64,000 bases of DNA from Enterocloster clostridioformis (lineage in GTDB: Bacteria; Bacillota; Clostridia; Lachnospirales; Lachnospiraceae): contig NZ_JAIWZC010000001.1 in NCBI RefSeq assembly GCF_020297485.1, forward strand, positions 1,984,001-2,048,000, in the 5' to 3' direction. The notes beneath the pieces are model-generated. The model was not told where the DNA came from. It saw nothing but the letters and a program-made list of their open reading frames with translations, and made no database searches. Shown piece by piece: positions 54,602 through 63,455 of the stretch (the first letter of the stretch is position 1; every line of letters begins with the position of its first letter). The position numbers were made by a program, and so were the translations under genes.

Positions 54602-55970
54602 GTACAGCATTGCTTAAATATCAGTGATTAAATTACTAATGGTATCCCGGCATATGTCCACTTAAATGGGTGTGCTGTAAGATTGTATTGTTCAATAAAG
54701 CGCAGGATGCTTGCTTCCAGTTCTTCTATTGATAGGTAGCTTTTCCGCTTCAGCAGCTTCCGGTTAATGATGCCAAACCATATCTCAATCTGGTTCATCC
54801 AGGAACTGTGTTTCGGAGTATAGACAAAGCGGATCCGGTGGGAAGGGTCATGCAGGAAATCCGCTCGGCTTTCCATACTTTTAAGGATCCCTGTTTTCCC
54901 TTTTTTGCCCAGTTCCACGCCAAGGGCACAGGCTTCTGCCACAAAGCGGACAAGGGCTTCCGATTTATGGGTGTTTAGGCCATCGCATATAAATGTCCAT
55001 GGGGCTTGCGGGTCTGTCCCTACCAATGCTTTCACGGCTTCCACAAAATCCTCTTCTGTGCGTGTGGAGTTTAAATACGGCATTTCCATACGGCCCGTTG
55101 CAACATCAAAGAACCCGATGAGGCTGGTCGTGCCATGGCGGATATACTCAAACTCCATTTTGGCGCACTGGCCGGGTAATGGGAGCTTGTCAGGATATTT
55201 ATGTTCCAGCGCTTGTACCCCGGTCATTTCATCCGTGGAAACAATGTGTGCACCTTCCCGGCTTTGTTCCTGGGCACTCTGGTACAGGCCGCAGATTTCG
55301 TTTACTTTCCGCGCAAAAGATTCCGGGGCTTCCGTCTTTTCCGAAGAATGAAGCCAGTAACGGATTTTGTGGGGATGTAAATCTACCTCATTTTTAAAAA
55401 ACGGCTGACAGATTTCTCAGAAATCTGTTCAGCGATCCCCTGCTTTTTAATTTCTGCCACTAACAGCGGGAGACTCCACTGGCTTACTTCGTACCCAAAA
55501 TCATTTGGGCTGCTGCAGGCAAGGTCGATGATCCGCATGATCTGGTCCGGCGTAAAAACAGACGGGGCACCGGGGCGTTTTTTATCGGACAGGACTGCCC
55601 GTATCTCATCTTCAAGCTTTTTCGGGTCGTCCATTTCAATCCTCCGCAAGGCTGGGAGCGCCGCGAGGAACCGACTGCGCCAGGTGGCAACATTATTATA
55701 ATGAAGCCCGACCTGTGGTGCAATATTCTGGTTGAGTTCCCCCTGTGACGCAAGCAGGACAATGCTGGCTCTTTTGACCAGTCCTGACGGAAGGGAGCGG
55801 CTTTTTGAAAAAGCAGATAATATGTTTTTCATGGCATCAGATAAAACCGGGATAGTATCAATTGTTTTCCTTCGCATAATAACACATCCATTCTTTAGTG
55901 ATAGAATTATTATGCACCGACTACAATAAAAAAGCAACGTCTATTCATTATTATTTTGGCAATGCTGTAC
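54602..55970 (-). mobile_element. IS630-family insertion sequence, copy B
   Basis: 1369 bp, the same length and ends as copy A (42159-43527), inverted relative to it, flanked by TA at 54600-54601 and 55971-55972. It sits in an IS3 remnant. A few base differences from copy A (for example DDPKK instead of DAPEK in the first frame) show that the copies have begun to diverge. Confidence 0.93.
54628..55877 (-). CDS. IS630 transposase with -1 frameshift signal (copy B)
   Basis: Same layout as copy A: the first frame spans 55877-55383, the second ends at 54628, and T-TTA-AAA lies in the overlap (about 55392-55400). Both frames are otherwise open. Motifs IVSTDEMTGVQALE, FICDGLNTHKS and WMNQIEIWFG give the DDE residues. 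Preservation of both frames in both copies indicates a functional fused product. Confidence 0.9.
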
Positions 55971-55972
55971 TA

Positions 55973-56092
55973 GCGTGTATTACAGCGGGTCACCCGTATC
56001 TCATGAGGAATTAGACTGCAAAGCGGCCGAAAAATTCTGCTATCAACTGTCAGACTCCAGAGTCCCGCTACTATCCGGCACTGTTGATTGAT
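55973..56092 (+). pseudogene. IS3 transposase remnant, continuation after IS630
   Basis: The frame VYYSGSPVSHEELDCKAAEK continues the piece at 54445-54599 and soon loses similarity, ending in a stop. The region 56093-56129 has nothing further. Confidence 0.55.
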
Positions 56093-56129
56093 TATGCAGC
56101 TTAGGGATAACATTCTTCCCCCGCCTCAA

Positions 56130-56267
56130 CTACATATCATAGTCTTTTGGTTCTGAGCCAAATGTAACCTTGCATACAGATAATTTGCCCTCTGATATGC
56201 GTTCAAAAACGCCTACCCAAAATGGTTCCTCAAAAAATACTGTCAGTCTGCCCGAAACTTTGTCCAT
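56130..56267 (-). pseudogene. yjdF: yjdF (DUF2992) fragment, copy 1
   Basis: 45 codons, MDKVSGRLTVFFEEPFWVGV then ERISEGKLSVCKVTFGSEPK and a stop. This is the N-terminal third of YjdF, matching the second copy at 58566-58977 almost residue for residue. A binding site GGAGGAATTGTC and a complete riboswitch leader precede it. The rest of the gene has been lost. Confidence 0.85.
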
Positions 56268-56410
56268 GACAATTCCTCCTTAAAATGATTGTAATGAACA
56301 AAGCACGGACGACCCTAAGGAAGGAGGGCTGCTTACACCAAATCGGTGCGACTGGACTACCTACCAGTTCTGCAAGGTTGCCTTGCGTTGTGTTTTTATC
56401 TTTGCCACAG
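56268..56410 (-). ncRNA. yjdF riboswitch, copy 1
   Basis: The minus-strand leader upstream of yjdF copy 1 aligns along its length with the leader at 58978-59120. Conserved parts include CACCGATTTGGTG, ACTGGTAGGTAGTCCAGT and a GC-AAGG/CCUU-GC hairpin. The two copies differ by paired changes in that hairpin. The known yjdF-motif RNA sits in exactly this position and senses azaaromatic compounds. Regions 56411-56531 and the flanks show nothing else. Confidence 0.8.
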
Positions 56411-56531
56411 CTTACTTTTTATAACCATACTCCCCAATCCCCATAGTTAAATGTTCCACTGCCATGATGAAGTTTTCCGTCCACCTTAAGATTTCTAAAT
56501 GCTTCTCGCATATGAATTAAAATTTACGGCT

Positions 56532-57130
56532 TTATATCCAATGAATGATGTGCTTTACTGCACAGCAAAACCAGGTGGCACCTGAAAAGCCCGCAGGGAA
56601 GCGAATTTCCCACCGCACGGTCTTCGTCATTCTGACGAAGCGAAAAAGTGGAAAACCGCTGGCTTCAACAGAACCTATTCCATGAAAAACAGCATGTTTT
56701 CCACATAAAGACAGCGAGTCCGGAAAAACAGAGACGGTTATCCTCCAATCGCCGCAGCGGCTCTGTCGACATGTGGATAAGTTCCCCATGGAGCTGTTCC
56801 GGATGCATAAGGGCAGAAAAAATTTTCTCCCGTTTGCACAAAAATCAGAAGTCCTTCTTTTTCACGGGGCGGATCGCCTTGGGCTGGTCGATAGAAAGCC
56901 CCTCCAGGAGCCAGCGGTATTCCTGCCGGGTAAGGTTCCTTACTTGGGAGGAATTCCTTGGCCACTGGAAACGGCCGTTATCCAGTCTTTTATACAGAAG
57001 GCAGAAGCCGTCTTTTTCAAAATGCAGTGCCTTGATTCGGTCACAGCGTCTCCCACAAAAAAAGGAACAGGGAATTGCTGTAGGGATCCATTTCATAGGT
57101 ATCCCGGATGATGGCCATCAATCCATTAAA
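56532..57130 (-). pseudogene. IS66 remnant (tnpB and start of tnpC)
   Basis: The minus strand carries AIIRDTYEMDPYSNSLFLF, then after a frameshift in a T-run CGRRCDRIKALHFEKDGFCL and YRWLLEGLSIDQPKAIRPVK, the IS66 TnpB family. Further on, HPEQLHGELIHMSTEPL resembles the start of TnpC and degrades after that. It is different from the complete IS66 at 32492-35138. Confidence 0.7.
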
Positions 57131-57623
57131 GCTATCTAAAGAGGGAATTAGCAATAACGTATCTATATATCTACTGATAGGTTCAATCCTATCGTCACAA
57201 TAAATTTGAGTGATTTTATCTGAAATTGAGTCTTTAAAATACCGTGTAGTTTTATTACTCCAATTATCGATTGGACATTTTCTAATTTCTCTTTCAAATA
57301 ATGCAGATAAGACTAAAGCACAGCTAAAAAACAGCTTCTTATCAAATAATTTTTCGGCTTCAATCCACCAATTATTTTTCTCAACTTCAAATCGCGCATA
57401 TCCCCTTCCAAGTTTCCTCATTATTAGGTTCCCAAAAAGGAGAGATAACCCACCCATTTTGCCCTAATTCTCTACATTTATTCCGTATTTTATTTGAAAC
57501 ATTATTTGAAAAATCTGTATCTATCCACACATCTGCCAAAAATTCATTTTGCTTTTCCACTCGATCCGTGCCATTAAACCTATAATCTACCAGACACCTA
57601 AATGTATATAAAGATTCCAACAC
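57130..57623 (-). pseudogene. Unrecognised gene, frameshifted and cut by the IS66 remnant
   Basis: Starts at GTG 57623 with AGGAG 8 nt upstream (MLESLYTFRCLVDYRFNGTD). One extra A near 57418 shifts the frame; the other frame continues GRGYARFEVEKNNWWIEAEK and LFFSCALVLSALFEREIRKC until IS66 sequence begins near 57130. A low-GC protein of unknown function with aromatic and acidic character; no family recognised. Confidence 0.5.
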
Positions 57624-57705
57624 TTCATTTCTCCTATCCCTGATTGCTTGTAGTACTTTTCAATATGGTGCTAGCACCATGTAATTTTTGCACCAACAAG
57701 GAAAT

Positions 57706-58176
57706 CTATCTGCGTTCCCTCAACTTGTTCAAAATCGCCATAACATCCGGCTGCGTTGGTGTGAACTTTATACCACGCTTCAACATACCTATGACTTTTC
57801 TCGCTTTCTGCTCAATCTCTCTGGCAGTATGCTCACTCGTCAACATCAGATGATTCCCAGCGATTGTATATTCCCGTTCTATGTATTCCTCTGTTATCGG
57901 AAACATATCCTGTATCAGGAATGCGCTCTCCCGGCTGTCATCCAGTTTGACGATATGGAGAATATCGCAGGGTTTCCCGGCTTTTACTTTTTTCTCCATA
58001 ATCCGTCTGTATTTATCAATGCGGCTGGACAATGGTATCATCCAGTATATCCCGGTACTTGAATCTTCAAAGCAATAATAATGCGGTCTGTTTCCCGCCT
58101 TATTCCCTTTGAGATATGGGTCTGGCATATCCTCAAAAAATTTGTCCTTGATAATATAAAAGCCTGTTTTCTTCAT
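57706..58176 (-). CDS. cptN: Type III toxin-antitoxin endoribonuclease toxin, CptN/ToxN-AbiQ superfamily
   Basis: 156 aa. It begins MKKTGFYIIKDKFFEDMPDP, with YLKGNKAGNRPHYYCF and TGIYWMIPLSSRIDKYRRIM following, then DILHIVKLDDSRESAFLIQD, in the pattern of CptN toxins. These are sequence-specific RNases held inactive by a small repeat RNA. Supporting context is decisive: two 45-nt tandem repeats (58228-58323) and an intrinsic terminator (58196-58225) lie directly upstream behind a strong promoter. The start at 58176 has GAGG upstream. It appears intact, so it should be active as a maintenance or anti-phage module. Confidence 0.88.
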   Translation of the reverse strand: MKKTGFYIIKDKFFEDMPDPYLKGNKAGNRPHYYCFEDSSTGIYWMIPLSSRIDKYRRIMEKKVKAGKPCDILHIVKLDDSRESAFLIQDMFPITEEYIEREYTIAGNHLMLTSEHTAREIEQKARKVIGMLKRGIKFTPTQPDVMAILNKLRERR

Positions 58177-58195
58177 TTGCCTGTCCTCATTATGG

Positions 58196-58225
58196 AAAAA
58201 GTCCCCCACCTTGCGGCGAAGGACT
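58196..58225 (-). terminator. Terminator between antitoxin RNA and toxin gene
   Basis: An 11-bp RNA stem (58215-58225/58200-58210, with G-U pairs) closed by a GCAA tetraloop and followed by five T. In type III systems such a leaky terminator sets the ratio of antitoxin RNA to toxin mRNA. Confidence 0.85.
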
Positions 58226-58227
58226 AT

Positions 58228-58323
58228 ACTTTCAACCCAACCATTTATATACCGCATATCGGTCAGCGGTAAACTTTCAACCCGACCATTTATATACCAC
58301 ATATCGGTCAGTGGTAAACTTTC
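58228..58323 (-). ncRNA. cptI: Type III antitoxin RNA repeats (cptI)
   Basis: Two tandem 45-nt units (58273-58317 and 58228-58272) plus a 6-nt start of a third (58318-58323). The units differ at only three positions. Each contains TTTACC, TGACCGATAT and TATATAAATGG blocks. Each repeat would be cut by the toxin and fold as a pseudoknot that inhibits it. The copy number of about 2.1 fits the CptI type. Confidence 0.87.
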
Positions 58324-58334
58324 TTTGTACCTAC

Positions 58335-58363
58335 ATTCTAGCAAGTGCAAAGAGGAAAGTCAA
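58335..58363 (-). promoter_or_regulatory. Promoter of the cptIN locus
   Basis: TTGACT (58358-58363) and TAGAAT (58335-58340) on the minus strand are 17 bp apart, placing the transcription start just before the first antitoxin repeat. Confidence 0.8.
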
Positions 58364-58555
58364 TAAGGCTTTCCATTAAAATTTTATGCAAATAGCCGCT
58401 AATTATTCCCGTTACGCAACAAAAACCGCATTTGAGTAATAAAGGTATAAAGTATCACCAACACCATTTTTGCACTCTCAAACCCTTATAAAATAAGCAT
58501 TCCAGATACCCTAAAGCGTAACAATAGACAATATGCAACTTAATTGAGAAAAGCC

Positions 58556-58576
58556 GGGGCAGGCGTTACCTGCCCC
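58556..58576 (-). terminator. Terminator at the end of yjdF copy 2
   Basis: GGGGCAGG (58556-58563) pairs with CCTGCCCC (58569-58576) around the yjdF stop codon, with a short T-rich tail on the minus strand. Region 58364-58555 holds no gene. Confidence 0.65.
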
Positions 58577-58977
58577 TATGCTTTTCTTTCCTTTTCTGCT
58601 GTTTCAGTTCAAACTGCCGCTGTTTCTCTGCTTCCCGTTGCTCCCGGCTCACAGTCTTGCGTTCATTTTTCAACTGCTCCTGCTGTAATTTCAAAGCCTA
58701 TTGCGATTTTGTGCATATCCCGGTGTTCTGCACCTGTTTCCGCACTTCCCGCTGTACCCGTTTCGGATTGCGAGCAACTTCCATCAGTTGCCACAGCCAG
58801 ACTAAATTTCAGCCGATAGTAATTTTTCAGAACAAAATCGTATATCTCATAGTCCTTTGGTTCTGCTCCAAATGTGATTTTGCACACAGATAACTTTCCC
58901 TCAGATATTCGTTCAAACACGCCTATCCAGAATGGTTCTTCAAAAAATACTGTCAGTCTGCCCGCTATTTTGTCCAT
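58566..58977 (-). pseudogene. yjdF: yjdF (DUF2992), copy 2, with frameshift and nonsense codon
   Basis: It starts MDKIAGRLTVFFEEPFWIGV with an AGGAGG site. The N-terminal ~75 residues are normal. The C-terminal family tail (LKLQQEQLKNERKTVSREQR, then EKQRQFELKQQKRKEKHRGR) is present in another frame and preceded by a TAG where a Gln codon is expected. A frameshift and a nonsense mutation therefore break the gene; the apparent 104-codon frame ends at 58663. YjdF proteins are unassigned but are controlled by the azaaromatic-sensing riboswitch found upstream. Confidence 0.8.
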
Positions 58978-59120
58978 GACAATTCCTCCTTGAAAATTGT
59001 AATGCACAAAGAACGGACGACCCAAGGAGGGAGGGCTACTTACACCAAATCGGTGCGACTGGACTACCTACCAGTTCTACAAGATTACCTCGCGTTGTGT
59101 TTTTATCTTTGCTCCTATAT
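58978..59120 (-). ncRNA. yjdF riboswitch, copy 2
   Basis: This leader of yjdF copy 2 aligns with copy 1 (56268-56410). The hairpin CGAGG-UAA-UCUUG here corresponds to CAAGG-CAA-CCUUG in copy 1, so bases on both sides of the stem differ but pairing is kept. Stems CACCGATTTGGTG and ACTGG/CCAGT are identical in both. Position directly upstream of yjdF identifies the yjdF-motif RNA. Region 59121-59315 has only a short membrane-peptide frame fragment (IFGLGTVTAAFIGILVMILI). Confidence 0.8.
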
Positions 59121-59317
59121 GTTACCACATAAATGTCCATTTTTCCATAAAAATGTGGCAATCCGCTTATTAGTGCAAACTGCCACATTATCACACTTTT
59201 CTTATTTGTTTTAACTGACACGGTGCTGACATCATGTTCAAATCAAAATCATTACTAAGATTCCGATAAATGCAGCTGTGACTGTTCCCAGTCCAAATAT
59301 GGCCGCGTCATAAAAAC

Positions 59318-59550
59318 GAAACCCGAATGGAGCATCCGCCTTTATACAAAAGTCCCACGCGGCACGGAGGAATATAAAGAAATCTATAACCAGCGTACCG
59401 CTACGGAGCGCATCAACAACCGCGTCCTGAATGATTATGGTCTCCACCGGATGGTACTCCATGGAAAACCACGTTATTCCTTCATGACCACGATCACTGC
59501 TATATGCATCCATTTAGATGCCCGCTTTAAAAAGCGGCAGAATGCGGAAT
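59318..59550 (+). pseudogene. Transposase 3' remnant (IS1182/ISNCY-like), second copy
   Basis: The plus-strand frame EWSIRLYTKVPRGTEEYKEI then YNQRTATERINNRVLNDYGL and AICIHLDARFKKRQNAE is the C-terminal end of the transposase seen at 38470-39738. This copy keeps the natural frame where the first has lost a base. The N-terminal part is missing. Confidence 0.75.
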
Positions 59551-59741
59551 AGCTGATATCTGGCATTTATCCAAATATCCTATCAAAGGACCTCCTGTCG
59601 AAGGTCTAAAAATCATGCCCTTCTTTATTCTGTATTCCCTGGATAATCATCACCTCCACCTCTCGTTTCCCGATTATTCATTGGCGTTTTTTAATTGTTT
59701 GAAAATTGCATCAATTGTTTATCAAGTTTCCGAGACCGCTC
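59425..59741 (+). repeat. Direct repeat B of the ~316-bp transposase 3' end
   Basis: Near-identical partner of 39423-39738 in the same orientation; together they bracket about 20 kb of accessory DNA. The flank 59742-59962 has a short hairpin (GGACCTTT/AAAGGTCC, about 59770-59793) and no gene that I recognise. Confidence 0.9.
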
Positions 59742-59962
59742 ATTTTAGGACAAAAAACAACACGAATCCGCGGACCTTTGAAAAAGAAAGGTCCACAAAC
59801 TCATGTTGTACAAAATCAAGCCGAAGCTCTGCACGCAACTATTTACTCCCCGGTTATACCAATCCAGGAACAAAAGCCAATGTTCTCGCGAAAGAATATC
59901 GTTATCTTACAACAAATCGGCTGTTTTTTTAGCATACTGCACAAGATTTTTCTTTGGTTCAC

Positions 59963-60295
59963 CTATACAAAATCCTCCCGCATAGGATTAAAGATATCCA
60001 GAAGAATGCCTGCCTTCCTGCACACGCATCCATGCTCCACGCCGTCCAGCTTCAGCATGGTATCCCCTGCCCTCACTGTTTTTTTCTCACCGTCTATATT
60101 AAACTCGAATTCTCCGCTTACCACATATGTAATCTGGGTATGGGGATGATGATGAAGGCTGCCCACGGCTCCCTCCTCAAAGGTATTCTCCACACACATC
60201 AAATCCTTACTGTAAGCCAGAACCCTCCTGACAACCCCAGGCCCCGCCTGAACCGGCTCCGCGTTCTCATGAAACACCCATCTTTCATCCAGCAT
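59963..60295 (-). CDS. Cupin-domain protein, KdgF-like
   Basis: 110 aa single-domain cupin. Motif 1 is GAVGSLHHHPHTQITYVVSG with the His cluster, and motif 2 is GDTMLKLDGVEHGCVC. The pattern matches KdgF, which linearises uronates released from pectin or alginate, but other small cupins share it. The ATG at 60295 (MLDERWVFHENAEP) is preferred because AAGGAG lies 8 nt upstream; the frame opens seven codons earlier. GC is like the core genome. Confidence 0.8.
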   Translation of the reverse strand: MLDERWVFHENAEPVQAGPGVVRRVLAYSKDLMCVENTFEEGAVGSLHHHPHTQITYVVSGEFEFNIDGEKKTVRAGDTMLKLDGVEHGCVCRKAGILLDIFNPMREDFV

Positions 60296-60414
60296 GTCAC
60301 TGTCTCCTTCCGTCATTCACCGCAGTCATCCGCGGTATATTCTCCATTATACCAAGCAGGCGGGGCTGCGGCTAGTCCCCGCTTCTAGTTTTCTGAATTT
60401 TTTAAATACGTTTC

Positions 60415-60620
60415 TCACAAATGTTTATTTCTCAGATTCCGTAACGCCTCCGCATGGTCCGTCTTGCCATGGGGAAGGCCCATATCAAAGCCCACGAAGG
60501 TGGGGTAATGGCTTCCCTTGCCAGTACATCCTGATAAAATTCCTCTGTGTCCGTGATTTTTCCTGCCCTGTACAGCTCCCCTGACAGGATTCTTATGATA
60601 TCCTTTTTACTGCCTTCCAT
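60415..60620 (-). pseudogene. PTS EIIA (fructose-type) N-terminal remnant with frameshift
   Basis: The minus strand reads KDIIRILSGELYRAGKITDT then EFYQDVLAREAITP; after a one-base change it continues FVGFDMGLPHGKTDHAEALR to a stop. This is the phospho-histidine region (LPHGKTDH) of a fructose-family EIIA. Both the start and the remaining ~85 residues are missing. It lies 88 bp downstream of galT. Confidence 0.65.
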
Positions 60621-60707
60621 ATCGAATACAATACAGTTCTCATTTAAATCATACTTATCAATTTTCCAATTTCTGTTTACTGTAAATGTATCTTACAGCC
60701 AGGCTGA

Positions 60708-62228
60708 TTATACCTCTTCAAAGCCGACAAAGTGTAGGAATCTTGCAAATGCCCTCCGTCCTTGCCCGTCGCATTTATAGACGCCCGCATCCTCCAGGAC
60801 CCGTGCAAACACCTTTCCCACTTCCTCCTGCAGTATGGACCACACATTATCCCTTGTCACCGGGATGCCCTTTTCCTGATAAACGGGCAGGAATTCCTCC
60901 ACCCAGTCAGCGTGTTTCTCAAGGACCTCATCCCTTCGTATATCCTTTCCATCCACCATGTACTCTCCCAGCATTGCCAGCTCCGTCTTAAGCCTTGAAG
61001 GCAGCACAGCCAGTCCCATGACCTCAATCAGGCCAATGTTCTCTTTCTTTATGTGATGAAGCTCCTGATGGGGATGGTATACGCCCAGCGGGAATTCCTC
61101 TGTGGTAATATTATTGCGCAGCACCAAATCCAGTTCAAAGGTATCCCCAACCTTTCTGGCAATGGGCGTAATGGTGTTATGAGGTTCTCCGTCTGTCTCG
61201 GCAAAGATAAATGCATCCTCATCCGTATAGCCTCTCCATGCTCCCAGTACAGCATCCCCCAGCTCAATCAGTCTGTCCGGGTCAGCCGCCCGAAGCCGCA
61301 GCACGGACATAGGCCAGAATACGATTCCCGCTTCCACATCCTCGTACCCTTTTATGGTAAAATGCTTCTCTATGGGCGCTTTTGCCATGGCAAAGGTATA
61401 ATGTCCCCCCTGGAAATGGTCATGGCTCAGGATGGATCCTCCCACAATGGGAAGGTCCGCATTGGAGCCCAGGAAATAATGGGGAAACTGTTTGATAAAG
61501 TCAAACAGCTTTCTGAATGCCGCCTTATCAATTTTCATAGGCACATGCTGTCCGTTAAACACGATGCAGTGCTCATTATAGTACACATATGGGGAATACT
61601 GGAATCCCCACTGACTGTCATTGATGGTAATGGGAATGATTCTGTGGTTATTCCGGGCAGGATGATTGGTCCGCCCCGCATATCCCACGTTCTCCATGCA
61701 CAGCTGGCATTTGGGATAGCCGCTCTGCTTGGCTAGTTTAGCCGCGGCAATGGCCTTTGGATCCTTTTCCGGTTTGGACAGGTTTACCGTAATGTCTAAC
61801 GTACCGTAACGGGTATCCGTGGTCCACTTCATATCCCTTGCAATGCGGTAACGGCGGATATAGTCGGAGTCCTGGCTAAAGCCGTAATACCAGTCAGTTG
61901 CTTTCTCAGGGGACTCCTCATAGCGTTTCCAGAATTCTTTTACCACCTCGCCCGGTCTTGGCATCAGGCAGTTCATCAGCTTTGTGTCGAGCAGATCCCG
62001 GTAAACCACGCTGTCCTCCTTAAGCACGCCCGTGTCCGCGGCACAGTCCAGAAGCTCCTTTAAAATGGCCTCCAAATCCCCGCTCTCCGCCGGCCCCTGG
62101 GGTTCTTCATACTCGTCCATTCCCATCACATCCAGGATTTGGTTCCTGGCATAAATAGCGTCCACCTCAGATATGAGCCCCTTATCCAGACCGTACTGTA
62201 CCAATCCCTTAACCGCTTCATAAACCAT
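60708..62228 (-). CDS. galT: UDP-glucose--hexose-1-phosphate uridylyltransferase (class II, Firmicutes type)
   Basis: 506 aa. It exchanges UMP between UDP-glucose and galactose-1-phosphate in the Leloir pathway. It is of the larger Firmicutes GalT2 family; the active-site HxHxQ motif is in GSILSHDHFQGGHYTFAM, and CQLCMENVGYAGRTNHPARN is a family signature. I place the start at 62228 (MVYEAVKGLVQYGLDKGL) because GGAGG lies 8 nt upstream; the frame is open 30 codons further, with a weaker site at 62291. galK and galE are not in the window. Confidence 0.94.
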   Translation of the reverse strand: MVYEAVKGLVQYGLDKGLISEVDAIYARNQILDVMGMDEYEEPQGPAESGDLEAILKELLDCAADTGVLKEDSVVYRDLLDTKLMNCLMPRPGEVVKEFWKRYEESPEKATDWYYGFSQDSDYIRRYRIARDMKWTTDTRYGTLDITVNLSKPEKDPKAIAAAKLAKQSGYPKCQLCMENVGYAGRTNHPARNNHRIIPITINDSQWGFQYSPYVYYNEHCIVFNGQHVPMKIDKAAFRKLFDFIKQFPHYFLGSNADLPIVGGSILSHDHFQGGHYTFAMAKAPIEKHFTIKGYEDVEAGIVFWPMSVLRLRAADPDRLIELGDAVLGAWRGYTDEDAFIFAETDGEPHNTITPIARKVGDTFELDLVLRNNITTEEFPLGVYHPHQELHHIKKENIGLIEVMGLAVLPSRLKTELAMLGEYMVDGKDIRRDEVLEKHADWVEEFLPVYQEKGIPVTRDNVWSILQEEVGKVFARVLEDAGVYKCDGQGRRAFARFLHFVGFEEV

Positions 62229-62349
62229 AGAAATATCCTCCCTGTACACTCTTCCATCTAAGCGCAGCCACATGCCGCTGTTTTCTTCCATTATAACCCT
62301 CACACCCCGTAACCACAATGCACTTTTTTACTTTTATATCCTGTTTTTG

Positions 62350-62937
62350 TTAAACGGATCGGAGTAAACGGTTCACCCGGCCCACCAGAATTCCTCCCAG
62401 AAGGCCAATCAGCGCTCCCGCCGCACAGCCTGCTGTCAGAAGCACCGGCAGGTAGGAAAACACGCCGAACGTATTCACCACAAAGGCCGCCATCAGAAAC
62501 TGTCCGATATTATGGGCCACTCCTCCCAATATGCTGACTCCCACCATTCCGAACAGCCTGAACCGCTTGCACAGGGCCATGATGGTAAGGCTCAGGGCAG
62601 TCCCCGACAGACCAAACAGGATGGCCGAAGGCGGCCCAAACAGGATGCCTGATAAAAGTATGCGCACCACGCTGATAAGAGCTGTCTCTTTTGTTCCCAT
62701 ACAGTACAGTCCCACCATGGTAACCAGATTAGCCAGCCCCAGCTTTACCCCGGGCGCTCCCAGATATACCGGCACCAATGACTCCACGTATCCCAGCACC
62801 AGTGCCAGGGCTGTCAGTATCCCAAAAAGGGCCGCATTTCTGGCAGAGGCTCCGGGGACTTGTTTTGCCTGGCCTTTTTTCACCGTTACAGCTGAGTCTT
62901 TATATGATTCTGTGACTGCCTTTTTCTGATTCGTCAT
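62350..62937 (-). CDS. Gx transporter family membrane protein (heptaprenyl diphosphate synthase component I-like)
   Basis: 195 aa, about five membrane segments, of the Gx_transp/HepT-I-like family. A 30-residue hydrophilic N-terminus is followed by NAALFGILTALALVLGYVES and GAPGVKLGLANLVTMVGLY. The family resembles ECF S-components and is often annotated as heptaprenyl diphosphate synthase component I, a name with little support; substrate unknown. It lies upstream of galT on the same strand. Confidence 0.85.
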   Translation of the reverse strand: MTNQKKAVTESYKDSAVTVKKGQAKQVPGASARNAALFGILTALALVLGYVESLVPVYLGAPGVKLGLANLVTMVGLYCMGTKETALISVVRILLSGILFGPPSAILFGLSGTALSLTIMALCKRFRLFGMVGVSILGGVAHNIGQFLMAAFVVNTFGVFSYLPVLLTAGCAAGALIGLLGGILVGRVNRLLRSV

Positions 62938-63455
62938 ATGATCCTCCCGTCTTCATCGCGGCATTTCATCCTTGCCCTGCGCTCTGTGTTGAACACGCAT
63001 GTTCAACACGCATATAGTATACCATGCATGACCCAATTCTTCCATAGTGCCTTGGAGCGTAGGCGGCAACAGAACGGCAACCGTCTGAACTGTTTTCATG
63101 TATGAAAATGGACGGGAATGAATTACCACCGCTGCCTGTGCGAAAACTCATTGTATGCAATGGCGTATTGTGATAAAATTCTTAAGGAAAGTATCAGATT
63201 CAGAGCGACAAAAAAATGAACAGCTTATGCAAAAGATAAACTGCTCTGAATGTGATTCTTTCCAATTGTACCAAGTCGCGGAACTTTAGCCATAGGCTGT
63301 ATGGGGATAGTATTTCCCCAGGGAAGCTTAAAATAGTGGATTATGGTGGTCTGCAATGCAGAAGCAGGACGATTTTAGCTGTATCCCATATTTTTGGGTA
63401 TGCTTCGCAGACCTCCCGATGGCAGGTCTTAAAAAATATATAGGAAAGCAGCCTG
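62938..63455. other. Intergenic region without a recognisable gene
   Basis: About 500 bp between the Gx transporter gene and the IS91 transposase. It contains a short tandem TGTTGAACACGCATG/TTCAACACGCATA repeat (62978-63015) and a hairpin-like AGACCTCCCGATGGCAGGTCT (about 63409-63430) close to the expected end of the IS91 element. No reading frame with a binding site or family similarity is seen. Confidence 0.5.

Noticed and set aside
58228..58323. CRISPR array
   Set aside because: The repeated units are contiguous 45-mers without spacers and lie directly before a CptN-like toxin, so they are antitoxin RNA repeats.
38470..59741. Prophage
   Set aside because: No capsid, terminase, portal, tail or lysis genes are present; the region is made of insertion sequences, a transposon and conjugative-element remnants.
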